A DNA stretch of 64,000 bases from contig NZ_JBGJZL010000003.1 in the NCBI RefSeq assembly GCF_042610375.1, positions 380,133 through 444,132 of the forward strand, written 5' to 3'. The notes below the pieces were generated by a model that had not been told where the DNA came from, did not search any database, and saw nothing but the letters and a program-made list of their open reading frames with translations. This document shows positions 27,084-36,035 of the stretch, in pieces. The stretch comes from CTSoil-075 sp042610375. Its GTDB lineage: Bacteria > Bacillota > Negativicutes > DSM-13327. A program made the translations under genes and the position numbers. Within the stretch, counting starts at the first letter, position 1; each line of letters starts with the position of its first letter.

Positions 27084-27980
27084 ATGGTAGTGAATGCAGA
27101 ACATAAATCCGGATTTGTTTCGGTAATTGGTAGACCTAATGTGGGAAAATCAACCTTAATTAATAGTTTAGTTGGACAAAAAGTAGTGATTATGTCTGAT
27201 AAGCCGCAAACCACTAGGAATAAAATTATGTGTGTACTTACCTTGGATGATGCACAAATTTTATTTATCGATACACCTGGAATACATAAGCCTAAGCATA
27301 AACTTGGTGAGTATATGCTAAAAGCCGCAGAAAATACTTTGCGTGAAGTAGAAGTTATCTTTTTTGTTGTAGATGCTACTGAAGAGTTTGGCGGTGGGGA
27401 AAAGTATATTTTAGAATTATTAGCTTCGGTTAAAACCCCTGTCATACTTGTTGTCAATAAGATCGATAAGATCGAAAAAACTAAGCTGCTTCCTATTATA
27501 GAAAAATATTCAGCACTTTATAACTTTGCTGGCGTTGTACCTATTTCTGCAATTGAACATACAAATTTGGACAATCTAGTACTTGAGGTCAAAAAATATT
27601 TAGAACCAGGTCCACAGTATTATCCAGAAGATATGGTCACTGATCAGCCTGAGCGTTTAGTTATCACAGAATTAATTCGGGAAAAAGTACTTCACTCTAC
27701 TCGTGATGAAGTACCTCATTCAATTGCTGTGGATATTGAAGAAATTTTAACGCGTCCCAATGATACAGTGTATGTAAGGGCTGTCATTTATGTTGAACGG
27801 GAATCACAAAAAGGCATCGTGATTGGTGCAAAAGGTCAACTATTAAAAGATATTGGCCGTTTAGCGCGTATTGATATTGAAAACTTATTAGGTTCGAAGA
27901 TTTTTCTTGATTTGTGGGTAAAAGTGAAAAAAGATTGGCGTAACAAGGAAGGTAGTTTGCGTGGTTTTGGTTACGATTGA
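27084..27980 (+). CDS. era: GTPase Era
   Basis: Ras-like GTPase and KH-domain protein that helps 30S assembly by binding the 3' end of 16S rRNA. Motifs: GRPNVGKSTLINSL, the switch KPQTTRNKI, DTPGIHKPKHKLGEYM, and NKIDKIEKTK; the KH domain ends in GIVIGAKGQLLKDIGRLAR and the tail WVKVKKDWRNKEGSLRGFGY. It is 298 residues. The preceding YbeY works on the same rRNA end, so the cluster is functionally coherent. Confidence 0.97.
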   Translation: MVVNAEHKSGFVSVIGRPNVGKSTLINSLVGQKVVIMSDKPQTTRNKIMCVLTLDDAQILFIDTPGIHKPKHKLGEYMLKAAENTLREVEVIFFVVDATEEFGGGEKYILELLASVKTPVILVVNKIDKIEKTKLLPIIEKYSALYNFAGVVPISAIEHTNLDNLVLEVKKYLEPGPQYYPEDMVTDQPERLVITELIREKVLHSTRDEVPHSIAVDIEEILTRPNDTVYVRAVIYVERESQKGIVIGAKGQLLKDIGRLARIDIENLLGSKIFLDLWVKVKKDWRNKEGSLRGFGYD

Positions 27981-27996
27981 TATAGATTTTTTTTTA

Positions 27997-28022
27997 GGCT
28001 ATCGCTTGGCGATAGCCATTCT
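27997..28022 (+). terminator. Hairpin after era
   Basis: GGCTATCGC (27997-28005) and GCGATAGCC (28009-28017), a 9-bp stem. The strongest T-run precedes it, so it may act better for minus-strand transcripts. Confidence 0.55.
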
Positions 28023-28025
28023 TTA

Positions 28026-28054
28026 TTGACGGTCATGCGTTAAGATGGTATGAT
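28026..28054 (+). promoter_or_regulatory. Sigma-A promoter for the CNNM gene, with a long leader
   Basis: TTGACG (28026-28031) and TATGAT (28049-28054), spacer 17. The mRNA leader is about 170 bases and holds an inverted repeat: CATATTATTA at 28097-28106 and its complement at 28118-28127. Confidence 0.7.
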
Positions 28055-28229
28055 TTGTAAAGAAGAGTAAAAGAATGTTTTGCCACTTTTGGGTTTCATA
28101 TTATTATGTTGACAGGTTAATAATATGAATAGAGAAGCGATGAAAGAATGTGATTTTTGTATAGTGAATTAGAGGTTCATTTGGTATAGATAATGGTGAT
28201 AAGGGCTTAAAAATGATTTTTGTAACAGA

Positions 28230-29579
28230 TTGGGGGAGAGATGCGCTATCGAGTCGTCGTTGTTTAGTTTAATAAAATTGTTAGGAGCTTTTTTACTCGT
28301 ATTATTAAATGGATTTTTTGTCGTGGCAGAATTTTCCTTGGTGAAAATCCGAAAAACTCGTTTGGAAGAGTTGGTACACCAAGGCAATAATAACGCTAGA
28401 TTAGCCTTAAAGATTGTTTCTTCATTAGATACTTATTTAAGTGCGATTCAGTTGGGGATTACCTTATCCTCACTTGCTTTAGGGTGGATTGGTGAACCAG
28501 CAGTTTCTTCGATTATAGAGCCAATATTAATCAAGTATGTTTCCTCATCGGAGTTAATGCTTCACACCGTTAGCATTGCAATCAGTTTTACGTTCATTAC
28601 CCTTTTACATGTTGTAGTTGGCGAATTAATTCCTAAGTCTTTTGCTATTCAAAGAACAGAGCGTATGGTATTGTTGGCAGCTTGGCCTTTATATATTTTC
28701 CATAAGATTGGTTATCCTGTGATCATGTTATTTGATTATACCGCTTGGTTCTTTTTAAAACTTCTCGGTGTAAAACCTGCAAATGAAGCAGATTTGGCTC
28801 ATTCAGAAGAAGAGTTAAGGATGATTGTCAGTGCCAGCCATCGTGGTGGGGTATTAAACCAAATGGAAAGTGATCTAATTGATAATGTATTTGATTTTGC
28901 CGATCGATTAGCCCGTGAGGTCATGGTGCCACGTCAAGATATTATTTGTTTATTTGTTGATGATTCTTATGAAGAAAATTTGAAAGTTGTGCGCGAAACT
29001 CATCATACTCGTTATCCTTTATGCGTAGAAGATAAAGATCACATTATTGGTATGATCCACTTACGTGATTTGATGGATCTTGAATTAGATAATGCTGAGA
29101 AAAAAGATATTACGACCATTATGCGAGAAATGTTAGTTGTTCCTGAGGGAATGTCGGTGGCTAAACTTTTGCAATTGATGCGGCGTAAACGAATGCATTT
29201 AGCGGTCGTAGTTGATGAGTATGGTGGTACTGCAGGACTTGTCGCAATGGAAGATATTATTGAAGAAATAGTCGGTGATATCCAAGATGAACATGATGAT
29301 ATTGTTCAGGCGGAAATTCAACGTTTAGCTGATGGAACCTATGAATTTGATGGTCGAGTACTTTTTGATGATGTTGCTGGATTGTTAAATATCCATTTTG
29401 ACGATCATGAAGAAGATACTATTGGTGGTTATATATTTGGAGTGCTTGGGCGACGACCTGAAATTGGTGATGAAGTCAATATTGGTGAGTATGTTTTCTC
29501 TGTGTTACAAGTCAATGGTTTTCGTGTAGTACGGGTTAAAGCGATGCCTCTTCCAGCTGAAGAAGAGAGCGATGCTTAA
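28230..29579 (+). CDS. CNNM/CorC (HlyC-like) domain membrane protein with CBS pair
   Basis: Membrane protein of the UPF0053/CNNM group, thought to export divalent cations (Mg2+ or Co2+). The N-terminal DUF21 part has four hydrophobic segments beginning LLGAFLLVLLNGFFVVAEFS. Two CBS domains include REVMVPRQDIICLFVDDS and AVVVDEYGGTAGLVAMEDII, with a C-terminal CorC_HlyC domain. The start is uncertain: TTG 28230 has no ribosome-binding site, while GGGGGAGAG (28231-28239) fits an out-of-frame ATG at 28241. That opens an 8-codon ORF ending at 28267, overlapping an in-frame TTG at 28260. Confidence 0.88.
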   Translation: MGERCAIESSLFSLIKLLGAFLLVLLNGFFVVAEFSLVKIRKTRLEELVHQGNNNARLALKIVSSLDTYLSAIQLGITLSSLALGWIGEPAVSSIIEPILIKYVSSSELMLHTVSIAISFTFITLLHVVVGELIPKSFAIQRTERMVLLAAWPLYIFHKIGYPVIMLFDYTAWFFLKLLGVKPANEADLAHSEEELRMIVSASHRGGVLNQMESDLIDNVFDFADRLAREVMVPRQDIICLFVDDSYEENLKVVRETHHTRYPLCVEDKDHIIGMIHLRDLMDLELDNAEKKDITTIMREMLVVPEGMSVAKLLQLMRRKRMHLAVVVDEYGGTAGLVAMEDIIEEIVGDIQDEHDDIVQAEIQRLADGTYEFDGRVLFDDVAGLLNIHFDDHEEDTIGGYIFGVLGRRPEIGDEVNIGEYVFSVLQVNGFRVVRVKAMPLPAEEESDA

Positions 29580-29672
29580 TCATAAATAAGACTTGGTTAT
29601 CGAGTAAATGACGCAAACGTTGTTACAAAGGTCAAGCTGGAAAAAATATGTGCGAAGGGATGATGTCAAGTG

Positions 29673-29813
29673 ATGTTGCGGGATTTAATGTGGAAAGTTT
29701 TCCAGAGTACCGGACAGATTGAGGCATATTTGATGTATCGCTCATGCACTGAATGTAATGACCAACCTGAAACGTCACCAGAGAGGAATCGGATGATAAC
29801 ACCTCTAATGTAA
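29673..29813 (+). CDS. yqzL: Small protein YqzL
   Basis: 46 residues beginning MLRDLMWKVFQSTGQIEAYL, matching the short YqzL proteins found between era and recO in Firmicutes, whose function is unknown. The C-terminal 25 residues (with C-x-x-C) are unlike the usual short tail. ATG 29673 is chosen; GTG 29670 is in frame directly before it. The next gene recO begins 41 bases later. Confidence 0.75.
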   Translation: MLRDLMWKVFQSTGQIEAYLMYRSCTECNDQPETSPERNRMITPLM

Positions 29814-29854
29814 GATTTGAAAAACTCGATTAAGTATGGTATGTTGAGGGAAGT

Positions 29855-30595
29855 ATGGCACAATATCAAGCTGAAGCGATCTTAGTAGCAGTACGCGATT
29901 GGGGCGATGCTGATAAGATTGTAACTTTATTTTCGCGAGAACATGGAAAAATAATTGCTTTTGCCAATGGTGCTCGTCGCCCCAAAAGTCCTTTGGCTGG
30001 TGGTATGCAACTGTTTACACACCTTGAAGTGATGTTATTACCTGGGAAAAATTCCGATTCGGTTAAACAATGCGAAGTCAAACATGCTTTTAGACAATTA
30101 CAGGAAGATTTTAATTGTATGGCGTATGGTGCATTTATTGCGGAACTAACAGCAGAACTTTGTCCAGAACGCCAACCAGACCCTCATATATTTGATTTAT
30201 TGCTCACTGTATTTCATGTGTTGACAGTGCGCAATCCACGCATTGTGGCACTCGCTTATGCGTGGCAGTTGTTATCTATTACAGGTTACTCTCCAGAGTT
30301 TGACCGATGTACCTTGTGTGGACAAGAAATCAATTTTCCTGCCTATTTTAGTTTTAACAATGGTGGTTATGTTTGTAGTCAATGCGAACATGACGGACTT
30401 TCGGAAATTAACGATAAGGTGCATCAATTTACCCATTGCTTATTAACTCTTGATTGGCATAATCCAGGGGGATTCTCAGTAAATCCTACAGTTTTAGTCC
30501 AAACTGAAAAATTGTTATTGGGTTATTTAATGCAATGTCTGGACAGACCTCTTAAGTCGATGAATTTTATCAAACAAGTTGCTTCTATCATGTAA
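29855..30595 (+). CDS. recO: DNA repair protein RecO
   Basis: Recombination mediator that loads RecA onto SSB-covered DNA with RecR. The OB-fold N-terminus (AILVAVRDWGDADKIVTLFS) and FANGARRPKSPLAGGMQLFT are family features. The zinc-finger cysteines are C-T-L-C and C-S-Q-C at residues about 151-177. It is 246 residues. Its place after era and yqzL and before glyQ is conserved. Confidence 0.94.
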   Translation: MAQYQAEAILVAVRDWGDADKIVTLFSREHGKIIAFANGARRPKSPLAGGMQLFTHLEVMLLPGKNSDSVKQCEVKHAFRQLQEDFNCMAYGAFIAELTAELCPERQPDPHIFDLLLTVFHVLTVRNPRIVALAYAWQLLSITGYSPEFDRCTLCGQEINFPAYFSFNNGGYVCSQCEHDGLSEINDKVHQFTHCLLTLDWHNPGGFSVNPTVLVQTEKLLLGYLMQCLDRPLKSMNFIKQVASIM

Positions 30596-30678
30596 AGATG
30601 ATCCTAAGGTTTAACGCTAGAATAATAAGGGTTATTTATGGAAATAATAAAAGAAAACCTTATGGGAGGGTATTTATT

Positions 30679-31140
30679 ATGGAAGATATTACTTTAGAGA
30701 AAATTGACATTGTCCGTGAACGTACAGGTTTTTCTTATCGTGAAGCAAAAGAAGCATTAGAAAAGAGCAATGGTAATGTTCTTGAAGCTTTAATTGACTT
30801 TGATGATAATAAGAAAGATTCAAAGTGGACTGAAGAATTTTCTGTGCGCTCTGGAGAAGTCGTTGATAAAGTCAAAGGGCTTATTTATGAAGGCAATGTA
30901 AATAAAATTAGCGTAAAGAGTGAAGGACGTACTCTTGTTGAAATTCCTGTCACCTTTGGTGCAATTGGGGCGATGGTCTTACCACATCTGGCAGTCCTTG
31001 GAGTACTTGTTGCAATGTTTAAACGTTGCACGATTGAAGTGGTACGTAATGACGGTAGCAAAGTTGAAACTGAAGTATCAAATAACGAAAACGCTGCTGA
31101 AGAAGATGGACGAGACCATCGTAAAGATGGTGGAATCTAG
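30679..31140 (+). CDS. DUF4342 domain protein with N-terminal UBA/EF-Ts-like helix bundle
   Basis: 153 residues. The N-terminus (LEKIDIVRERTGFSYREAKE, then ALEKSNGNVLEALIDF) is a UBA-like three-helix domain similar to that of elongation factor Ts. It leads to a DUF4342 region with DKVKGLIYEGNVNKISVKSE and a hydrophobic segment (GAIGAMVLPHLAVLGVLVAMF), so it may be membrane-associated. Its function is unknown. It starts at ATG 30679 after GGGAGGG. Confidence 0.75.
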   Translation: MEDITLEKIDIVRERTGFSYREAKEALEKSNGNVLEALIDFDDNKKDSKWTEEFSVRSGEVVDKVKGLIYEGNVNKISVKSEGRTLVEIPVTFGAIGAMVLPHLAVLGVLVAMFKRCTIEVVRNDGSKVETEVSNNENAAEEDGRDHRKDGGI

Positions 31141-31149
31141 TTTTTGACA

Positions 31150-31178
31150 TTGACAAATAAAGACAACTTTGTTATGAT
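31150..31178 (+). promoter_or_regulatory. Sigma-A promoter of the glyQS T-box transcript
   Basis: TTGACA (31150-31155) and TATGAT (31173-31178), 17-base spacer, directly upstream of the T-box leader. Confidence 0.85.
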
Positions 31179-31189
31179 TTTAACTAAAT

Positions 31190-31492
31190 TACGGCAATGC
31201 GGGAAAAAACACCTAACTGCAATAAGGCTGTTATGGATATCGAGAGAGGTATTTTATAACTGACTGTTCAGCGAGCTAAGGAAAGTGTGAGCTTAGCAAT
31301 TAGATAGGTGAATGGCCTTCCCAAGCTGCGAGAGGAAATCTTACTGATGAATTCTTCTGATTCTATGGTAAGCTAGTAAAACTCGCTATAAGTTAAGGTG
31401 GGTCATTTTGGGTGGCCAATCAGGGTGGAACCGCGGGATTAACCTCTCGTCCCTGTAACGATATGTTACTGTGGACAAGGGGTTTTTATTTT
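31190..31492 (+). ncRNA. T-box leader of glyQS (tRNA-Gly sensing)
   Basis: Leader RNA that reads uncharged tRNA. The T-box core GGGTGGAACCGCGGG is at 31422-31438. It is followed by a terminator hairpin formed from CTCGTCC...GTAAC / GTTAC...GGACAAGGGG and a T-run ending about 31492. A GGC within GAATGGCCTTCC (about 31311-31322) is a candidate glycine specifier. Uncharged tRNA-Gly pairing should stabilise the antiterminator and turn on glyQ-glyS. Confidence 0.92.
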
Positions 31493-31515
31493 ATTTTTTA
31501 GGAGGCGTACTACAA

Positions 31516-32391
31516 TTGACTTTTCAAGACATTATTTTAACACTCCAGAATTTCTGGGCTAAACAAAACTGCATTTTAATGCAACCATATGACGTAGAAA
31601 AAGGTGCAGGTACCATGAATCCAGCTACGTTCTTACGAGCTCTTGGACCTGAGCCTTGGAATGTAGCTTATGTTGAACCATCACGTCGTCCAGCAGATGG
31701 ACGGTATGGTGAAAATCCTAACCGGTTATTGCAACATCATCAATATCAAGTGATTATGAAACCATCACCAGCAAATATTCAAGAATTATATTTGGAAAGC
31801 CTGGTTTGCTTAGGGATTGATCCAGCTAAACATGATATTCGTTTTGTTGAAGATAATTGGGAATCACCAACTCTTGGCGCTTGGGGACTTGGTTGGGAAG
31901 TTTGGCTTGATGGTATGGAGATCACTCAATTTACTTATTTTCAACAAGTAGGCGGTATTGATGTTAAGCCAGTATCTGTGGAAATAACCTATGGGTTAGA
32001 ACGATTAGCCATGTATATACAGAGTAAAGAAAATGTATATGAGTTGGAATGGGTAGCTGGCATCACCTATGGGGATGTTTTTCATCGTAATGAAGTAGAG
32101 CAATCACATTATAATTTTGAGATTGCTGATACAGCATTATTATTTCAACTCTTTGATATGTACGAAAAAGAAGCAATTCGAGTGATTGATGCAGGTTATG
32201 TGCTTCCAGCTTATGACTATGTTCTCAAATGTTCTCATACTTTCAATTTGCTTGATGCCCGTGGTGCAATCAGCGTAAGTGAACGGACTGGTTTTATTGG
32301 TCGTGTACGTAATATGGCAAGAGCATGTGCACAAAGTTATCTGGCACGGCGTGAACAACTAGGATTTCCGCTGCTTAAGGAGGGCAACTAA
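31516..32391 (+). CDS. glyQ: Glycine--tRNA ligase alpha subunit
   Basis: Catalytic subunit of the alpha2-beta2 bacterial glycyl-tRNA synthetase. The family start LTFQDIILTLQNFWAKQNC, MNPATFLRALGPEPWNVAYV, PSRRPADGRYGENPNRLLQHH and WEVWLDGMEITQFTYFQQ are visible. It starts at TTG 31516 behind AGGAGG, 291 residues; the frame extends upstream into the T-box terminator but that part is not coding. Confidence 0.96.
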   Translation: MTFQDIILTLQNFWAKQNCILMQPYDVEKGAGTMNPATFLRALGPEPWNVAYVEPSRRPADGRYGENPNRLLQHHQYQVIMKPSPANIQELYLESLVCLGIDPAKHDIRFVEDNWESPTLGAWGLGWEVWLDGMEITQFTYFQQVGGIDVKPVSVEITYGLERLAMYIQSKENVYELEWVAGITYGDVFHRNEVEQSHYNFEIADTALLFQLFDMYEKEAIRVIDAGYVLPAYDYVLKCSHTFNLLDARGAISVSERTGFIGRVRNMARACAQSYLARREQLGFPLLKEGN

Positions 32392-32393
32392 TT

Positions 32394-34457
32394 ATGGCAA
32401 AAGATTTGTTATTGGAAATTGGAACGGAAGAGATTCCAGCAAGATTTATGTCAGGGGCATTAGAACAACTGAAACATGTTGCTACGACAAAATTAACTGA
32501 GCTGAGAATTGGTTATAAGGAAATTCAGGTACTTGGGACGCCTCGTCGTTTAGTGTTGGTTGTGCGTGATATGGCTGAAGAACAGACTGATATGCATAGT
32601 GAGAATAAAGGACCTTCTATTAAGATTGCCTTTGATGCAGATGGTAACCCGACGAAAGCTGCCCAAGGTTTTGCTAGAGGGCAAGGTGTTGAGGCAACGG
32701 CTCTTGTTGTAAAAGATGGATATGTATATGCTATGGTGCAAGAAGAGGGAAAACCAGTAGCTGGATTATTAGCAGAGATGTTAACAAACCTAATCGATAG
32801 TTTAAATTTTCCTAAAAATATGCGCTGGGCTCATTTAGAGCGGCGTTTTGTAAGACCAATACGTTGGTTAGTCGCTTTGTTTGGTAACGAAGTCATTCCT
32901 TTCACTGTAGCAGAAGTTGAGACGGGTAATAAAACGCGGGGACACCGTTTTTTAAGTAAAGGCGAATTTACAGTTCAGTCCGTTGAGGATTATTTCTCTA
33001 CATTGCCTGACCAGTATGTTATGGTTGATCAGGAGGTTCGACGCCAAGTCATTCGTGAGCAGGTAGAAAAAATTGCGATTGAACAAGGTGGTACAGCAAC
33101 TATTGATGAAGATCTATTAGAAGAAGTGGTTTATCTTGTAGAGTATCCTACTGCATTGTATGGAACCTTCGAAGAAAAGTATTTATCACTGCCGCCTGAG
33201 GCTGTCATTACACCTATGCGTGAACATCAACGTTATTTCCCAGTTTTTTCTCCAGAAGGAAAATTGCTGCCTGTATTTATTACTGTACGTAATGGAGGGG
33301 CTGAGCATCTTGATGTTGTTCGTCATGGTAATGAAAGAGTATTAAAAGCACGTTTGGCTGATGCTCGTTTTTTCTATGAAGAAGATAAAAAGATTAAATT
33401 GATTGATCGCTTAGATAAATTAAAAACGATTGTCTTCCAAGATGGACTAGGCACTTTACATGATAAAACATTGCGTATTGAGAAACTGGCTGTGGGCATT
33501 GCAGCAGAACTTAATCTTGCAGATGAGCTAACAAGTGTAATTCGTCGCAGTGCAATTCTCGCTAAAACTGATCTTGTTACAGGTATGGTCTGTGAATTTA
33601 CAGAATTACAGGGTACCATGGGCCGTGAATATGCGTTACTCAATGGTGAACAGCCAGCAGTAGCTGAGGCGATTTTTGAACATTATTTGCCACGATTTGC
33701 TGGAGATATTTTACCTAAAAGTTCCGTTGGACAAGTGATTAGTATCGCAGATAAATTGGATAATATTGTATCAACCTTTAGTCGAGGTCTCATTCCGACA
33801 GGATCACAAGATCCTTATGCTCTACGGCGCCAGGCTCTGGGTATTGTCAATATCCTCGTTGATGGCAAACATCATATCTCTTTATCAACGATGTTGCTAA
33901 AAACAATGGAATTATTGAATTTTAGTGATAGTGCACAACAAGAGAAATTACAAAAAGAGATACAAGACTTTTTCCGCCTAAGGGTTAAAAATATTTTAGC
34001 GGACGAAAAGATTCGATATGATATTATTGATGCTGTTATGGCAGTAGGGATTGATGATATCTATGATACTTGGCTCAGAGCGAAGGCGATGGAATTAGAG
34101 GGCACTGGAGCTGAAATGCAAAAGGCTATTCAAGCTTTTACTCGCGCAAGTAATCTTATGAAGCATGCGACCACTGATGCGATTGATGAAAACCTATTTG
34201 TAGTCAACGCAGAACATGCTTTATATAAGGGGTATCAAGTAGCACGGCAAGACATTGAAAAGATGCTAGTCACTAAAGATTACCCTGGAGTGTTAAAGGC
34301 TATGATTGGGATGGCTACACCAATTGATACATTTTTTAGCGAAGTGATGGTCATGGCTGAGGATATTGGAGTACGTAATAATCGTTTAGCTTTATTGAAG
34401 GCCATTACTCATCTGACTGCGAACATAGCAGATCTAAGTAAACTTGTCGCATTTTAA
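32394..34457 (+). CDS. glyS: Glycine--tRNA ligase beta subunit
   Basis: tRNA-binding subunit, 687 residues. The start AKDLLLEIGTEEIPARFMSG is the family signature, followed by FPKNMRWAHLERRFVRPIRW and ITPMREHQRYFPVFSPEGKL. The HD-like section has TDLVTGMVCEFTELQGTMGR, and the C-terminal anticodon-binding DALR domain ends with VMVMAEDIGVRNNRLALLKA. It is 2 bases after glyQ. Confidence 0.96.
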   Translation: MAKDLLLEIGTEEIPARFMSGALEQLKHVATTKLTELRIGYKEIQVLGTPRRLVLVVRDMAEEQTDMHSENKGPSIKIAFDADGNPTKAAQGFARGQGVEATALVVKDGYVYAMVQEEGKPVAGLLAEMLTNLIDSLNFPKNMRWAHLERRFVRPIRWLVALFGNEVIPFTVAEVETGNKTRGHRFLSKGEFTVQSVEDYFSTLPDQYVMVDQEVRRQVIREQVEKIAIEQGGTATIDEDLLEEVVYLVEYPTALYGTFEEKYLSLPPEAVITPMREHQRYFPVFSPEGKLLPVFITVRNGGAEHLDVVRHGNERVLKARLADARFFYEEDKKIKLIDRLDKLKTIVFQDGLGTLHDKTLRIEKLAVGIAAELNLADELTSVIRRSAILAKTDLVTGMVCEFTELQGTMGREYALLNGEQPAVAEAIFEHYLPRFAGDILPKSSVGQVISIADKLDNIVSTFSRGLIPTGSQDPYALRRQALGIVNILVDGKHHISLSTMLLKTMELLNFSDSAQQEKLQKEIQDFFRLRVKNILADEKIRYDIIDAVMAVGIDDIYDTWLRAKAMELEGTGAEMQKAIQAFTRASNLMKHATTDAIDENLFVVNAEHALYKGYQVARQDIEKMLVTKDYPGVLKAMIGMATPIDTFFSEVMVMAEDIGVRNNRLALLKAITHLTANIADLSKLVAF

Positions 34458-34473
34458 TGCGTAGGTAGTTGTT

Positions 34474-34505
34474 AATCAAGCACATGGTCATCTATGTGCT
34501 TGATT
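34474..34505 (+). other. Hairpin between glyS and the PPDK regulator gene
   Basis: 12-bp perfect stem (34474-34485 with 34494-34505), no U-run. It lies 29 bases before the next ATG, so it may be a weak terminator or mRNA-stability stem. Confidence 0.5.
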
Positions 34506-34533
34506 GGTATATAAGAAAAAAGGGGGGGACATC

Positions 34534-35379
34534 ATGACTAAATCAACCATAATTTATGCGCTATCTGATTCGATTGGGGAGACTGCAGAAATGATCGCTC
34601 GTGCTACGGCTAGCCAATTTGAAGCTGACTCTTTTGAGATCGTTCGCATCCCCTATATCAAAACTGCTGAGCAAATTGAAAAGATTATCGAGGAAGCAAC
34701 TCATCGTAAAAGTGTGATTTGTCACACTCTTGTAAATGTTGAATTGCGAGAAGCTTTATTTCTTCAGGCAGAGCGTTCGGGTATTTCAGCGATTGACGTC
34801 ATGGGACCGATGATTCATGCCTTGCAAAATGTATCTGGACTCGTTCCTAGACTCAAGCCTGGTCTTATTCATAAATTGGATGAAGACTATTTTAAACGGG
34901 TCGAAGCCGTAGAGTTTGCTGTGAAATATGATGATGGGAAAAATCCATGGGGATTATTAAAGGCTGATGTTGTACTTGTTGGGGTTTCTCGGACTTCAAA
35001 AACGCCTTTAAGCATGTACTTAGCCCATAAAAAAATAAAAGTCGCCAATGTTCCCATGGTGCCAGAAGTAGCACCGCCAGAACAATTATTTAAGGTTCCG
35101 ACTGAACGAATTATTGGCTTAATTATTGATCCGGAAAAATTAAATGGTATTCGTGCAGAGCGGCTTACTTCGATGGGGCTCGATCCTGATTCTTGTTATG
35201 CTGACGTTCAGCGTATTACGCAAGAGGTGGAGTATGCAAAGAGTATTATGGAGCAACTGAAATGTCCGATTATCGATGTATCAAATAAAGCGATCGAAGA
35301 GACTGCCAATCGGATCATGGATATTATCTGTAATAATCCAGCTGCTGATCAAGGTTTTTGTGAAATGCATGTTCAATAA
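34534..35379 (+). CDS. PEP synthase/PPDK regulatory bifunctional kinase-phosphorylase (DUF299)
   Basis: Regulatory protein that phosphorylates and dephosphorylates pyruvate phosphate dikinase or PEP synthase. The family start (IIYALSDSIGETAEMIARAT), the P-loop-like LVGVSRTSKTPLSMYLA, and the KVANVPMVPE and GLIIDPEKLNGIRAER segments are seen. It is 281 residues from ATG 34534 (AAAAGGGGGGG upstream). The target gene (ppdK or ppsA) is not next to it; lptA faces it instead. Confidence 0.92.
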   Translation: MTKSTIIYALSDSIGETAEMIARATASQFEADSFEIVRIPYIKTAEQIEKIIEEATHRKSVICHTLVNVELREALFLQAERSGISAIDVMGPMIHALQNVSGLVPRLKPGLIHKLDEDYFKRVEAVEFAVKYDDGKNPWGLLKADVVLVGVSRTSKTPLSMYLAHKKIKVANVPMVPEVAPPEQLFKVPTERIIGLIIDPEKLNGIRAERLTSMGLDPDSCYADVQRITQEVEYAKSIMEQLKCPIIDVSNKAIEETANRIMDIICNNPAADQGFCEMHVQ

Positions 35380-35387
35380 AATATAAA

Positions 35388-35422
35388 AATAAACCCTCTG
35401 TTGTAAAAACGGAGGGTTTATT
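35388..35422. terminator. Bidirectional terminator between the PPDK regulator and lptA
   Basis: AAACCCTC (35391-35398) pairs with GAGGGTTT (35412-35419), with A/T-rich flanks on both sides. Confidence 0.85.
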
Positions 35423-35424
35423 TG

Positions 35425-35901
35425 TTAAAAAAATGTATTTGTTTCTATATTATATTTGATACTATCAGCAGTAAATGTATTATCATTTTGTGTAACTTTT
35501 ACATTGCCGCTAAATACTGCATTTTTATCTCGCCAACTATAATCTACGCGATCAGCGGTGACTGTTGTATTTGTACGAGAAAAATTAATGTTGCCTTCGA
35601 TCGTGGCACGTTCGCTAGAGCCATAGACATAAACTTTATCACCTGTGAAGTAAATGTCATCTTGAGTGACCGTGATGCCGCCTGTTCCCCATACTTCGAG
35701 TGAAGCAAGACTCACTTTTGCTTGACCAGCAGTAATAATACGGTTTTTTACTTCAATGTAGACATTGCCATCGAGCATATAGAGTCCTGTATTAATATCA
35801 AGATATTGTTGATCAGCTTTGATAATGGGTTTGGCAGCCATGGCGGTTGCTGTGAACAATACGATGACTAATAATGTCATAGTTAAAATTTTAGCTTTCA
35901 T
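35425..35901 (-). CDS. lptA: LptA/OstA-like periplasmic lipopolysaccharide-transport protein
   Basis: 158 residues with a clear signal peptide (MKAKILTMTLLVIVLFTATA, cleavage near AMA-AK). The rest is a repeating beta pattern typical of the OstA/LptA fold: GNVYIEVKNRIITAGQAKVS, DIYFTGDKVYVYG, RATIEGNINFSRTNTTVTAD and FSGNVKVTQND. LptA bridges inner and outer membranes for LPS in Gram-negative cells. GGAGG lies just upstream of the start. It is transcribed opposite to its neighbours. No lptB or lptC is adjacent. Confidence 0.85.
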   Translation of the reverse strand: MKAKILTMTLLVIVLFTATAMAAKPIIKADQQYLDINTGLYMLDGNVYIEVKNRIITAGQAKVSLASLEVWGTGGITVTQDDIYFTGDKVYVYGSSERATIEGNINFSRTNTTVTADRVDYSWRDKNAVFSGNVKVTQNDNTFTADSIKYNIETNTFF

Positions 35902-35974
35902 AAAAACCTCCTTCTATTGATAAAATAAGAAAATATCTTCTTACATTATATCATGTTTAATGGAAATAATAAAT

Positions 35975-36003
35975 TTCACCCTGTAGCAAATTCACTGTAT
36001 AAT
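35975..36003 (+). promoter_or_regulatory. Possible promoter of the dgt-like gene
   Basis: TTCACC (35975-35980), 17 bases, TATAAT (35998-36003). A second TATAAT follows at 36008. Confidence 0.5.
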
Positions 36004-36035
36004 ATTGTATAATTAAGAAAGAGGGAGGCGATTTT

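Noticed and set aside
31471..31515. N-terminal extension of GlyQ
   Set aside because: It is translated T-box terminator sequence; the ribosome-binding site supports TTG 31516.
35422..35703. 93-residue plus-strand ORF opposite lptA
   Set aside because: It is the antisense of a clear signal-peptide and LptA-type frame, has no ribosome-binding site and starts in the terminator.
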